Shown in pieces: positions 1 through 12,848 of a DNA stretch of 64,000 nucleotides. The stretch is from Davidsoniella eucalypti (Eukaryota > Ascomycota > Sordariomycetes > Microascales > Ceratocystidaceae), in contig RMBW01000085.1 of the NCBI GenBank assembly GCA_004009845.1, positions 171,351 through 235,350 of the forward strand. The letters are read 5' to 3'. Both the position numbers and the translations under genes were made by a program. The notes beneath the pieces are model-generated. The model did not search any database. It was given only the letters and a program-made list of their open reading frames with translations, and was not told where the DNA came from. Numbering within the stretch: the first letter of the stretch is position 1; each line of letters opens with the position of its first letter.

Positions 1-2793
1 GGAATTTTCTATATAGTTATTGTTTCGTTGGCACTTTGATACAAAGGCAACGGCCCTCTTATAGGCTTCTATAAGTTGCTGCCACATCATTCCGCCACAT
101 CTATTTTTTCCCCGGGTACGACTTACACCGTAATCCATAGTTCCGGGGCTGCTGAACGCCGACCCTAAGCACATCAGGCATATCGTGGATTTTGCCATTA
201 CGCGAACCCCCAATGAGAGTGTAGGTCGGGTCAGATGGCATTTATTGGCTATTTCTTGTGCTCTGCAAGTCGCCAGTAGAGAATAATCGTCGCACTGTAG
301 CTGGCAACAGCCTGGCAGCCGACTGTACATTCGGATGGAGTTAGACCAGCTAGGAAATGTGCAGCGTTTTCGCAGCATATTGCATATTGTGTAAGCCGGG
401 CTAGCCTATTGGCTTGCTGGCGTGGACGAAAAAGAAAGACCTTCCCTCCTATTATGGATACATATCAGAAACTAACTAACAGGAGTGCGTCTGGGCTGCC
501 CTGCCACCTCGGCTGGACCCTGCAACACACGAGGCAATGCCATAGACGCCTTTGAGTGGACTACGTTAGAGGCAGACTGTAGGCACAGCATCCGGCCTAA
601 GTGGGCGGGTGAAGTAGCACCGGTAGATTGTTCTGTTTAGTTCCAGAACATAGTGGGAGGCAAAAGTTTGCTCTGCAGCTAAACGCAGTTTGTGATGCTA
701 CAGCAAAGAGGCACAAGTCCCCATATATAGGATACAGCATCATGGGCAGGTATGGGGAGGAATATTGAGGCAATTCTATGGTTGGCCTTGCCCACAGCCA
801 AGAGTCTTTGTGGGAGCAAAAAAAAAAAGGCAAATAAGAAGGAGAGCTAAACGATGGGACCATTGTAGCTGAGATGTGGACACCAACACTATAATGACTA
901 TAATACAATGTCAACGGTATAGGCCGCAGCACCCTAGTATTCGTTACTTGGTCGGCGGGCAAAACGAACAACAGCTAGAGCTAGCACGGACAAATTGGAT
1001 GCCTACCAGGTCTCCAGGTCCTGTCGAGCACGGAACAAAAGGAGGCCTTTTCTGGCTTGAGATATACATAGAGACGGGCAGATGGACGAAGCGACATGTT
1101 CTTGGTCTTGAATTATATATCATTGGTTTGAGTCTGCCACAATATTACCGGCAAACCATCTCGACTGACTTCTCCCCCTCTAGCCCGTCTTTCTATCAGC
1201 CATTCCCTTCCACGCTTTATAAGCATCCACCGATCCCAAGTCTCTGTATAGGCGACTGCTTGTTCTTATTTCACCCAGCGAAAAGCTAAACCGACCTTGT
1301 CTAAAGACTAGTGCGCCTACAGAATCTTGTCCTAGTCTAGCAAACACCAAGACCACCGCACGAACTGATCAGACCAACTTGACAACCGACAACTGACGAG
1401 GAGAGACGCATGAACACAGGTGAAGACGTCGTGTAAGCCATGCTGTGACTCTGTACCTTACAGATCTATCGGTTTCTTCTGGTTCAACATAGCATCGTTC
1501 CCGGAACACCGGCCTAAATCCAGGAACACTGTGTGCTGTATGGTGCATATTTCTGGCTATGACACAGACATATATATATCCCATCTGCCAACTGCCCATA
1601 TTCGACTGCTGCTTTACGAATAACTGATCACTGGCCACATCATATCACTGTGCTGTATTGCTGCCGTCGCTCGAGCAATACACTTGGTATATATCTGGTT
1701 GGTGGTATACCCAGCCGGCGACTATCTAGAATCCCGCCGAAGAACACCCTCACAATACTGGCTTCATTGCTTAATTCTTTCTGGCTGAGGCACAGCGGAT
1801 GAAACACTCGACATAAAACCCACTACCTCACAGCCTCGCCCATATTAGTAGACCAAAGCACATCGATATATTCTTACAGGGCATAGCACGCCCTAAATTT
1901 GTCTACACCAGCCGGGCACTTGTCTTTTTCTTGTCTTGGGTTCCTTGACTGGAAGCTTTGTTGACTTGGCCCTGTCTCTTTTCTCCTCTGACGCCTATGC
2001 GTCGTCTTACATCATTAGCCCGTTTTTCTGTCTATTTATTGCACTACTGTAGACGTTGCACTGTAGCGCTCTGGACGCTGCTATTACTACGCTGTAAGTT
2101 TCCAGGCCCCGATCTCACTGAGAAAATTAGTATGCAGGTCACGCATGTAATAGCACAAATAGCCCCAGGACTTCAGCAGGCCCCGGTCCAGATGCTACGG
2201 TTTCCTTCAGCTAAAGTCTATTTTTGACCTTGATTCTGCAACTGGCTGTCCTACCAGCCCACTAATAGAGCCAATGATTGCGTCTGCGGTCTCTGCTCCG
2301 ATGGAACGCGGAGAGGAGGGGTGTGTTATGGTTATGTGTGGGCTGAATGCTGGCCTGCGTCGCCTATCAGCACCACTGGCCTGCCCTACCACATGCGCTG
2401 GGGGAAGCCGAGTTGCAGCGGGTGCTACAGGTGGCTCCAGGGCCACGGCGAAGCTGGGCTCTGTTCTGGGGCATTTTTCGCGACCAATGCGACATGGCCC
2501 AAAGAAAACAGCAACCGAAATCCGTATGGCCACTAACACAGCATGCATTGTTCCAGTCCGTTGAAACGAAACAACGAACCCGTTCCCTCCCTGGCCAGCT
2601 TTGTCTCCTCTTGGACGCTCTTCTTCGGCTAGCTTCGACCCGTTCAAACTCGGTGCAGGTGATCTTCCTTCCTGTCTAATCCTTGCCTACGTTGTTATTT
2701 TTGTTTCGATTCTGACATAAGATAGCAGGGAGTAGAGAATAGATCCGGGATCTAGTCAGTACTACACTATACTATCACTATCATACTCTTACG

Positions 2794-2814
2794 TTGCTTT
2801 GCTTTGCTTTGCTT
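2794..2814. repeat. CTTTG microsatellite
   Basis: About four tandem copies of the pentamer CTTTG/GCTTT are seen directly. They lie in the probable upstream region of the C2H2 gene. Confidence 0.9.
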
Positions 2815-3734
2815 ACGAGCAGTGAGTAGCACTGCAAATCTCGCTCTACCCTCTGTTCCAAGAAAAGCAGCCCGTCTTACACATTCTGTGGCCAATATAT
2901 GCGCTGCTTAGCAATTCAAAGACTGGGGCTCTCTTGAAGATTCTGTCTTATCGAATCGACAACGTAGTCTAGAAACCACGCTTAGACAGACTAACCAGCT
3001 CGTGCAGTCTCTAGTGCTCAGCAAGGCTTTTCTCTTGTCCTGCCTTATATCTCTCTGTCTACCGCCTTACGCCTTGCTCCAGGCAATAACACGGCGTTGC
3101 TGTTAGATACACGCTATTACTAACGCCTATTGCCCTGCTATCATCCTTCTTGTGACTGCGGTGCAACGGCTCCGCGTGGCCAAGCTCCGGTCTTATATCT
3201 GCCAAAGAAGGCTATGCTTGCTTGTTGGCCTTGTGGTTTATTACTGCTATTACTCTTTTGCTGCTCCGGCTGCCCTACCTGCGGCAATCTTGATCCAGTT
3301 TCTAAGTTTATCCCAGGACCTCAATTCTTGCCACTGACACAACCTTATCCGTTCTTCAAACTGCCCATCTTGACAGGCTTGTCTAATACCAATACTGTCA
3401 GTGTGTCCGCTGCTGCTATTCTTGTCCGTTCGGTCTTGTTTTCCATATCCCATCCGTCTATTCAGCCCACCCCTCCTCGTCTTCGTCCTCCCCCAGGCGT
3501 CGTCGCTGCTGTTGTCCTTTGCTACGCTTGACTTCTTCCGCCTCCGCTTCCATCACCTCTCCGCTCACTCCTCTCCATCATACCCCAAGATACCAAAAGA
3601 GCTCCGCGCCTTGCCTATCACCATCTTCGTCCACCTTACCCTCTTCTTACATCGCCATCTGACACCACGCCTCTTTGTTTGCACCATCTGTTTCCTCTTC
3701 TCGCCGGTATCCCTTGCGCCGCTTGTAAGAAACA

Positions 3735-3754
3735 CCCCCCCCCCCCCCCCCCCC
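3735..3754. repeat. 20-nt poly-C tract
   Basis: An uninterrupted run of 20 C lies about 100 nt before the start codon of the C2H2 factor, inside a CT-rich stretch. If transcribed it would be in the 5' UTR, where C tracts can bind KH-type proteins (inference). Its exact length may vary or be a sequencing artefact. Confidence 0.9.
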
Positions 3755-3854
3755 TTCCCTCCTCTTCCATCCTCCTTGTCGTCTCTTGACTCTCTTTCTC
3801 TGCCTGTCTCTCGCGTTCTTCTCTCGGTACACCTCCTACATCCCTATCAACATC

Positions 3855-5475
3855 ATGTCAAGTATACGGGACATTATGAACGAGCCGACTGACGATGTCT
3901 ACTCGCACGGCTCTCAAAAGGAAGCCCATCCGTCCTCTTCAATGTCCATGATCCATGATCCTTCTTTGCCATCTTCATCTACTTATGGACACGACGATCA
4001 GTCTTTCTATGACCCTGACTCGCCGGCTGCCTCTTATTACCCCGACTCTCCCATGACCATACAACCCTCTCGTCTATCTTCTCATTCTCATTCTCAATAT
4101 CATCCCCATTCTCAGTCTCAGTCTGTCCTCCCATCACCGAGCTCTCCCTATAGCGGATTCTCTCCCAAGACCGATTCTATCATGAACCCCCAAGAAGCCT
4201 TAACCATGCCGTCGTCATCTTCCAACAGACCCTACGGATATCCCGGTGGCCCTCCAGATGGCCACACCAAGTTGACGCCCATCACTGGTCGTATAAGTCG
4301 GGCCAAGAAGGGCGTCCCTGTGCACGTCTGCTCGCAGTGCAACAAGACGTTCACGCGAGCTGAGCACCTGAGGTACATATAGACAAAACACACAAACATA
4401 TATAACACAGGCATGTTGTATATAACAGCAGTTGTTTGTGAGATATGCTGCGGCTTCTATCAACACTCTTGGTCAAAGTGGACAGAGAGTATATACCGCA
4501 TAGCAGTTGCTTTGTCCCGAAGCCCCCGAAGCCTAGGATTTCAAGCAGTCGAGCCATTGACTAACACTCGGTTTTCTTTCTTCATACTAGACGCCACCAA
4601 CTCAGTCACGGAAATCCTGAATACCACTGTTCATATGATGGCTGTAGCCGCGCATTTCATCGCAAGGACCTTCTAGATCGGCATGAGGCCAAACAGTAAG
4701 AGACTACCTAACGCATGCCACATCCAGATATCGTGTTACCGAGTGGGCATTCTCAAAAGCTATAAGAAACTTCCAAGCAAGATACAGAAGGAGACTAACT
4801 CTGCCATCTCAACTTTGTAGTAACAATATGGACACCAGGGGTGAGAACTGCCCCCCCACTAACCCTCCTAAGAGCAACCATGGGAGGCCTACAAGCTCTG
4901 TTGGTGGAATTCCCATGCAACCGCAGAGATCCTCTTGCCAGTGGCCATCCCAGTCTTCGCCGGCCAGTAACGAAGCTGACAAGTATACGACGAGACCCAG
5001 ACTCGACACAATGAACCGCCATATGATAGGACCGATCGAAGATCATTCGGGCCTTGTACCTGGACATACAGCATACGATAGCATGCTCCAACCTGGGGCC
5101 TTTGGATCTTTTGGCGCCATCTCTGCTACCCAGCAGCCAATCCCACATCCGAGTATACCGCCAAATGACTTCCATCTATGCCCCAATAACCAACCACGTC
5201 AGATGGGCCCATCGCCGATGATTCCTCACCCTTCAGCCGGGGTTTCTATGCCACCGTGGAATCCGGGGACGGTCTATGTGAACGACCCGCAACAGCAACT
5301 CACTGCAACGACAACGGCGTCTTTGATTTATCCTGATATGCCATTCTCAATGTATTCGGCGCCTGAAGACCTGTTGCCTCAAGACATGGGGTATTACCAT
5401 ACTGTAAGCTGCTACCCTCACCAGCAATATTGGTCTGCGAGATCACCAAACAAGCAGCTAACAATCTCCGAGTAG
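3855..5475 (+). CDS. C2H2 zinc-finger transcription factor
   Basis: A probable nuclear DNA-binding regulator, 425 aa. The model has exons 3855-4372, 4591-4695 and 4821-5475 with phases in frame. The start at 3855 follows ATCAACATC and opens a Ser/Pro/His/Tyr-rich low-complexity N-terminus (residues 1-150). A basic RAKKG stretch precedes two fingers. Finger 1 uses C159, C162, H175 and H179. Finger 2 uses C186, C191, H204 and H208, and the codon for H208 is split CA|T across intron 2. The C-terminal half is Pro/Gln/Met-rich and disordered-looking. Both introns cut the finger-coding region. Exon 2 is 105 nt, so skipping it would keep the frame. Reading through intron 1 gives a stop within a few codons. 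I cannot name the orthologue; two-finger factors of this kind are often developmental or stress regulators. Family assignment is firm, target unknown. Confidence 0.9.
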
Positions 5476-7136
5476 AATAATTATACTCTCCTCTCGTGAA
5501 AAGTTCTAGACGGTTTCTAGAGTATCGATTTCTCTATACCAGAAGCTTCGTACACCATTTACGCACAATAGCGTTTCTTTCTTTCTTTTTTGTTTGTTTG
5601 TTTTTTCTCCGGCTTCTACTCTTCTTCATACGTATATTATTATCATTTCATTCTCGGAATATCTCTTCTTGGAGAATGACACAAGTTTGGCTATCGTTTC
5701 TCTCGTTACTTTTTTTCTCGTTTTCTCTGTCATGTCAAAGTTGCTGCTCTGCTCTTTACCTTTTCTCCTTGAAGCTCTTCTATATCCACTACTGAAAAAA
5801 GGATTATCGAGTTCTGCGTTTATCCTGGGGCAAAGCCAACGTCAATACTCGATATTAAACAAATCCGACTGTTTTTCTCCGTATCGGCTTTGCTTCCAGG
5901 CTTACTCTCTTCTCTATCTCCTTTGAGCTTTAGTCATTCCGCGGGTCTACCCTGGCATTTGAGTATTGCGATTATCAGTTGTGAGGACTTTTCTTTTCGT
6001 TTCTTTTATCTTCATCTGTGTTTAGAGTTTTCTGTTTGTTTCTTTCCGTCCTGTATTTCTCCAATCATCTTTTTGTTTTTCATCGTTATTTTACCACATT
6101 CGCTACGCATACGAATATAGAGCTATTCAGACTACTTATATCATATAGATCCATTCTGTTTTCGTGTTTCTTTGCTGCATTTTCCTTCTTTATCTACGCA
6201 TATCTTCGCATCACATAGCTTTACATTTGGTTTACCGAGCGACTGTTCTTTCATACTGCATATTACATACTTCATCAATAAACATACAAAGCATTCCTAC
6301 AGCGTTTATCTGGTTTTAAAGATTGTAATCTCAATCACATGCAACGCTTATGGTGAAGTTGTAGTTCAAGTGTTTCTATAAATAGGTGTAAAACTGGAGC
6401 CTGCCATCCGACTTATATAACCCTACAGCTGTTGTCATTAACCCTTGCTCCCTTACGTCATCGGGCATACTGCTGTAATCATTTGTATGTAAGTTGTGTG
6501 ACGAGCCAATGCCAAAGATTAATTGTGATTTTGTTTTCAGCTTCAAGAAAAACTCTATTAATATCAAAAATACATACTATTAAAAATAACCATAGTCAGA
6601 TAGATAGACTCATAGAATAGATACACTACAATATAGGTACTTATGTTGTGATCAATTTTCATAAAATCAAAACGAGTAACCCTGTTAAAGCCCTGGAGTC
6701 CAAAGTTAACCCTACGTATTGGTTTATATGTATCATTGTTTTAGCCAATCACACTTAGTCTTTAAAAGCGTAATTAATTAGTGTTAACCCAGCTAACCCT
6801 AGACATTTCGTCACGAAACCGGCCCAATGGGAAATGATGGAAGCTATACATCTTTGCTTATTCCAACAACAATCATTATTGCGAGCCCTATTTTGGCTCT
6901 CTTACGAAATTATACTCGCTGAATTATCTGAAGATTGATAAGATTTATATTGCCTTGCCTGCTTATATGTGATATTCCCGTGGCTTTTATCCTGCTCATT
7001 TGTTTTGTTCCCTGCGCACACGCGTTTCGAATGACTATCATCATTAGGGGCGTCGTACTTATTTTTTCTTGTGTTCTTTTACACATGATATAGTCCCATT
7101 GAGAAGACTTAATGAATCCTTTAGAAGATTAATATC
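5476..7136. other. intergenic, AT-rich
   Basis: This spacer is T-rich and then AT-rich, with no supported gene. It probably holds the 3' UTR of the C2H2 gene and the promoter of the DHA2 transporter. A few AACCCT/TTAACCC-like hexamers occur around 6435-6810 but do not form an array. Confidence 0.6.
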
Positions 7137-9025
7137 ATGTCACATCTGGAAGTACAGCATGCAGGCGACGCAGAGCATCTTTTAAGCGATGAAGAAAACG
7201 TGCATCTGTACCAATCTTCAGACCATGATCCGCGCAGGCCGAGCAGCCATATAGTATCATCCGGCCCTACACAGCCGGTTGGTCGCCGAAGAGCTCTTGC
7301 TATCATGACTGGAATGTGGGCGCTCATCTTCATCCAGTGTAAGTTGAATCTATGTCTACTTGATGAGAACCTGACCTTCCCGCTCTTACGGAGGCCATCT
7401 ACTGACTCTATATGGGACATGAACTAGCCTCCAATATGTCCGGTATAGCCATGCTTCAGTCGCAGGTTGCCCAGGAACTGGACGCCGACGAATACGTCAT
7501 GTGGTTTGCCGGTGCCTATCTTATCTCGCTCTCGGCACTGACGCCTGTCATTGGCCGCCTCGCCACTATCTTTGCTCCGCGAGACATCATCTTGCCGGTT
7601 TCCTGGCTCGTCGCTCTGGGAAGCATGCTGACAGCAACAGCCACATCCTTTGGCCACTTCATCGCCGGCCGAATCGTGACCGGTCTTGGTGGTGCTGGAG
7701 TGCTTACACTGGCCATGATATTCGTGCTGGAGCTGGTTAGTGAAAAGCGCCGTGGCATGTACATTGCGCTGACCAACACCGGCTTCACGTTGGGACTTTC
7801 GTTTGGCGCTATTGCCTATGGCGCTGCCCTACAGTCGTATGGCTGGAGAGCCATATTCTGGGTTCAGGCACCCGTCTCGGTGTTTGCCGGAGCGTTGACG
7901 CATTTCAGCGTGCCCAAGCGGGCAGAGTGTAAGAGGGGGTCGGATCGGAGTACCGCGGAGAAGCTTGCCCGTATAGATTATGCCGGAGCGGCACTATTGG
8001 TAAGTATACGATGAACCTGAGAACACCGGCTTTGTGTATAAGCTTAAGCTGACCTTTCTTTGTAGACTACAACTATATCTCTCTTGCTTTATGCGCTCTC
8101 CGGTCAGGTCCAAGTGTGGTTTCTCTTCGCATCCAGCATCTCGCTGGCCATGTTCATGATTTGGGAATACCGCTACGCGTATGATCCAATAATCCCACTC
8201 TCAGTCCTCTCTTCAAGAAGTGTACTATACACTTGTATTGCGCAGCTTGTCTTTGTGTCAGCACGCTGGACTTTACTATACTATGGTCCGATCTTCATGT
8301 TGGCCGTGAAAGGCCTGTCTCCATCGGTGTCTGGCTCGATTCTTATCCCGACCAACATTGGATATGGCGGTGGCGGTCTCGTCATTGGATGGCTTCACAT
8401 TCGTCGTGGCGGGAGCTTTTGGTTTCCCAGCATCGCATCAATTGCCATGTTCGTTGTGACACTGCTCCTTGTTGCTTCGGCGGGCACAGTTTCCTCTCCA
8501 GACTGGCTATTTGTCGTCTTTGTGTTCTTGAATGGTTTGGCAACGGGCGGTGGAATGAACTATACGCTAGCCCACATGTTATATATTACGACGCCTGATG
8601 TGCATTTTGTTACGACGAGCTTGCTAGGAATGTTCCGCGGGTTCGGCGGCAGTTTTGGCACAGCCATCGGCGGTGGCTATTTTATGCATCTTGTCAAGGG
8701 GATCCTTACGACTGAGTTCGAGAAGCTTGATGGCTCCGCCATCAACGAGACTCGTAAAGAGCTCATCATCAAGCTAACAGGCCGTCCAGGGTTTGTATTC
8801 GACGGGGGCCTGTCGTCGGAAGAACAGGCAATCGCACAGACGAGCTACGCAGCTGCTCTCCAACATACCTGGAGAATGGCTGCACTGGTAGGATTGGTCG
8901 CCATTGGGCTACAGGCGGCATGTGGATGGAAAGCGCCCGAAATGGCTAATAATTGTGATGTGCAAGATGACTATGATGAATCAAGGGCGGCTTTAATCAG
9001 TGCCGAGGGAGTTCATGAAGATTAG
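7137..9025 (+). CDS. MFS transporter, DHA2 (14-TM) family
   Basis: A proton-coupled major-facilitator transporter of 577 aa; exons 7137-7338, 7428-7999 and 8066-9025 join in frame. The first membrane span begins near residue 52 (ALAIMTGMWALIFIQ) and is interrupted by intron 1. The loop after TM2 has a degenerate motif A (GRLATIFAPRD). TM4 carries a motif-B-like RIVTGLGGAG, and a motif-C-like Gly-rich TM5 ends in WRAIFWVQAP, as in 14-spanner DHA2 proteins. MFRGFGGSFGTAIGG near the C-terminus is also typical. Known members include yeast Vba vacuolar basic amino acid transporters, Azr1/Sge1 and fission yeast Fnx1. The cytosolic N-terminus has an acidic dileucine (D11-x3-L15-L16), which would fit vacuolar sorting. 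The substrate (basic amino acid or drug) cannot be decided from sequence. Confidence 0.93.
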
Positions 9026-9540
9026 GCCATAAGCAATGGAATTAGCTGATGCACTTCCATATTACAGAATAGCTAGATAGTTCCTCGCAACGGGAAAGTA
9101 AGCATTGGATACGAATCAAATCCGAGTTGTGATAGTCCATTGAAACCGGGTTGTAGGCCGTAGCCGATGTCGCCTTGAGTGCATGAGAAAAGAAAGGGTG
9201 TGCGGGTATAGTTATAGTATGTATCTGTAATTACATGCACACCAAACGTATACAGAGTGTACTTATACCACTAGGTGAGATATTACGCCAGCTATCGGCG
9301 TCTGTTGATAGGACAGTATTATGAACACTTTGGTACATCTGATCTGAGGCTCGTGATTGTTCTTCCTTTTGTTTTCTTTCTCTCACTTTCTGCGAACATG
9401 CAAGGCAGGGTGTGAACGGAGATTAGAAATTTCTCCATGAAGGTGTGAAGTAGATTGTGTATGAGGTCAGGTTTCTGGTGGGTCCGGATCTTGGACGATT
9501 CGGTCGCGTCAGAGTTACAAGTCACCTGATAGTTTTGAAG

Positions 9541-9543
<3 letters not shown>

Positions 9544-9572
<29 letters not shown>
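9544..9572. repeat. (GA)n microsatellite
   Basis: About 14 tandem GA dinucleotides are seen directly, downstream of the DHA2 transporter gene. It creates a run of Leu-Ser in a spurious minus-strand open frame. Confidence 0.95.
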
Positions 9573-9575
<3 letters not shown>

Positions 9576-12500
9576 GCAAAAATGATAAAGCCAGGTGAGA
9601 TAAAGAGGAAGGGAGGTAGGGTAGGGCAACCAAGATGCTAGTGTGTGGAACATCGTAGCAAGTAACGGCCTCATCTTTGTTATTGGTGTCTTGATGTAGT
9701 CCATAACGAGATGAGGCTTTTACTTTTTCTTCCTTTCCTTCTTGATCTTTCAGCGATTCAGATGACAACAGAATGTTTCGCAGGGCCGGGTATGCGAGAG
9801 CATTTGGAATCAAATGACATTGTGACCGATGAGGGTAGGCTTAATGATCTTACTACCAGTACCACCAGCCACTGAACTAAGGCATGGAAAGTTGCCAGAC
9901 ATACATACATCTATAGGACAAGACGAACGAGAAGATGTGGTGAACGACAAGGTGTCAGCTTACAGTTATGGATGGCTAGCAGGGTTGGAGTAAGGTGGTC
10001 GGCCTATATATGTATGTGTAGTATGTATGTACATACAACTAGTCAATACAAATGCTGGCAGGAAGAGACATTGCAGATGTTTCGTGCTGTCTACAAACTA
10101 GTTTGATACACGAACGGAGCTAACGCAGTTCTAGCCGTTCGTTCTATGATCTGTCCCGTCAAGGACGTTCGTTTGCCCTGTTTGCCCTGTTTGCCAATAG
10201 CCTGTCAATGCCTGTCCTTGGTTTGCTTCTTGAATAGCCCTGCCCGTGCCGCTGTCTGGCAAAAAAAGGACTTTGTCTGGCAAAGCTTGCACAAACACAA
10301 GATCATAATGATAAATAAATAACAAAGACAGCAATATAAAAGCCCGTGGCTGCGTTCTTTCTTTGTCAGACGCTATGAGGCAAAACAGGATTCGCTGTGA
10401 TGACATCGATTCGAGACAGAGTGCATGAGGTCTGTCAGCATTATGAAAATTAATTTCCCCGTGCGGCTCTTGCCAAGCACACTGATTAGTGAACTCGTGT
10501 AGGGGTGTTCGTTGATATTTTTGTGATTTGTGCTACTATTTGGTAGATAGCGTCGGGTTGGCGTAGGCATAGGCATAGGCAAGATTTTGATTTGCTCGTC
10601 AGCTTGGCCGATGACCGGCAAGAGGAGAAGACATACATACATATATAGACTACGTGTTGTTGCCAACAAATCGCGAGCCTCGCTCCGTATATGTATTCTT
10701 GGCCCTGTTGGTGTAGCTGTGGCCAGGTTATTCTCGATTCAGGTATCCAGCCTCATATGCAGAGGCTCATCCAACGGTCCAGGCTGGGCTCTATGTTGGG
10801 TTTTTAAATAGCTGATAAGCAGTATCATGGAGCAGCCCATACGGAGCCCCTCGCCATCGCTACCATAGTTGCATTTACACGCAAACGCGAGAGCCACGAG
10901 CCTAGGGGCGATGCACCAAAGGGTTAGGCTGAAGAAACGTTGTGTTTGTATGGAACTGGTCGTTTGTGATTTTCCATATCAGTACACATATAAGCCATCA
11001 AACGGCATGGTCGTGTCGGACGAATCCACTGGAGCGCGCCTGAAAAGTGGGAGAAGATAGATATCATGGCTATCTGTGGTTTCTACATCACACCTAGTTT
11101 CTTATTTGCTTACGGATGGCGTCGATCTTGCGTCAGTTTGCTGATCTAGCGAATGAAACGCCTCTGTGGATTCTGTAGCATGACCAATCGTTCGTCAAGA
11201 TGTTGGATGGTGAAGGTGGGCGTGTGGAAACTAATGGTTCTTGTTTTGTGATAGATATCTGGTGTTTATAGGTCCACGTTCTAGAGTGTTCGTTTTTCTA
11301 TCCTACATATGAATATATCATGAACTGTCTTTATGTGCGCGGTACATACGGGAAACAGTATTTCCGGGCCATAGCTCGAGTTCATTGGCTCTGTAGGTCC
11401 GAGCAAGATAGACCAAATAAGAGACAAGCCGAAAGACATGAAAAACTCAACAAACAAGACACGTCTGGCTGGGTTTGTTTGGATTCAAAGAAAAAGGAAA
11501 CATACAGCATATGGTGCTGGACGGCGGATAACGCAGTTGCAAACGGTATTCTACCGCTAGAAAAGACTTGTTAGTATCGCTATACTATTATTGTCATTTT
11601 TATATCATCTATACATAGGTTCTAGGCTTGACTATCGTTTGCCTCCAGGCTCCTGACAGGCTACATAGCTTAGACTGATCCTGGGACAGTAGTTGCCGCT
11701 GCCTGAACCGCATTGCTAGAACAGGCGCGACTTCTTTGGGCTTTTGTACCCGGAAATAATAGTGCTGTGCAACCAGACGAGCTACGACTTGTGAAACAAT
11801 GGCTTTTGATATACGTATATATAAATACGTGACTGGAATATCTTGGAATTATAACTCACGACAAGAACGCAAGTTTTTGAAAATTCCCCGTTACTATGTA
11901 CTAGCAAAAAGACAAAAAACAATATAGCTGCTGCTAGTTGTAGGAGGCCTGTTCTTCTATTTGTCAAAGACCTGTCACTCGCCATTCAGTGCTGCAATAT
12001 AGCGCCGTTCGATATACATATAAGCATCTAAATATTTCAACTAGCGTTGGCCGTCCAGTTACCGAGAAACACAGAGCTGTCGCCTGATGATAGACCCATC
12101 ACATGATAAATGGGCTGGCTACGGCCGTCTTTGTACAGCTAAGTGAGACTGTTCGACCTATTGGGAAACAGTAGATTGTTACTACAAACGCGCATCAGCG
12201 ATGTTCAGTCTTGGTCTGGGAGGGGTAGATAGGTAGCCACGACACCCAACCAAACAAAACCAACCAGCCTTGGGCATTTCTAGGGTTGTGATGGCTATCT
12301 GTAAAATGTGGCCGAAGCCCGCGATAGCCAACAACAAATGCAAGTCTAAGTCGCAGGGTTTCTTTTTTTCCTCTTTGTACTGGTTTCAATGGTGTTCTTC
12401 TTTTCTTCGTTTCCTTTATTTCCATCGACTCCCATCCCGTATACCGCTAGAGTTGCACTGATATCCTTTTTTTTTTTGTCAATATCAAAGGCTAGCACAA

Positions 12501-12764
12501 ACAGAAGCGCTCACGGCGGTGGCCCGGGGACTGGCTGTGTCCATTCCTTGACTAGATTGCACATATAGCTGCCTTGTTCTTGGACTAGTTTGTCTAGACT
12601 CGGCCAAAGGGCCTTGCTAAAGGTGGCAAGACGGAATTAACAGGTCCGTGTATCACCGGGAATCGCGACACTAGTGGCTGCGACTCTGCAATGCGTCTGC
12701 AAGTCACTCACTGAAGACATAAAATGATGGCAATAGTTTAATTTTTTATTTTTTACACTCAATC

Positions 12765-12848
12765 AAGGCGGTCTTATACACAGCTACTGGCTTCCATTTC
12801 CACGTTAATAAAAAATAATTAAAAATAATTAAAAAAGGCGGTCTTATA
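12765..12848 (+). mobile_element. small candidate retroposed insert with 14-bp flanking duplication
   Basis: The 14-mer AAGGCGGTCTTATA occurs twice, at 12765-12778 and 12835-12848. The 56 bp between them (12779-12834) end in an A-rich tail made of repeated AAAAATAATT units. A unique sequence plus A-rich tail between exact direct repeats is the signature of target-primed retroposition of a short fragment. No source sequence was found in this window, so the class is unknown. Confidence 0.45.

Larger units (their letters stand above)
1..3854. other. gene-free stretch and probable leader of the C2H2 gene
   Basis: I see no convincing protein gene here. Open frames are short, overlap on both strands and have no recognisable domain. 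The last ~700 bases are strongly pyrimidine-rich and end in a start codon at 3855, so part of this stretch is probably promoter plus long 5' UTR of the downstream zinc-finger gene. A CTTTG tandem run lies at 2794-2814 and a 20-nt C tract at 3735-3754. Confidence 0.5.

Noticed and set aside
6430..6810. AACCCT/TTAACCC hexamers resembling interstitial telomere repeats
   Set aside because: Only scattered single units, not a tandem array.
9319..9813. Minus-strand 164-codon open frame
   Set aside because: It is held open by the GA microsatellite (Leu-Ser run) and has no recognisable domain.
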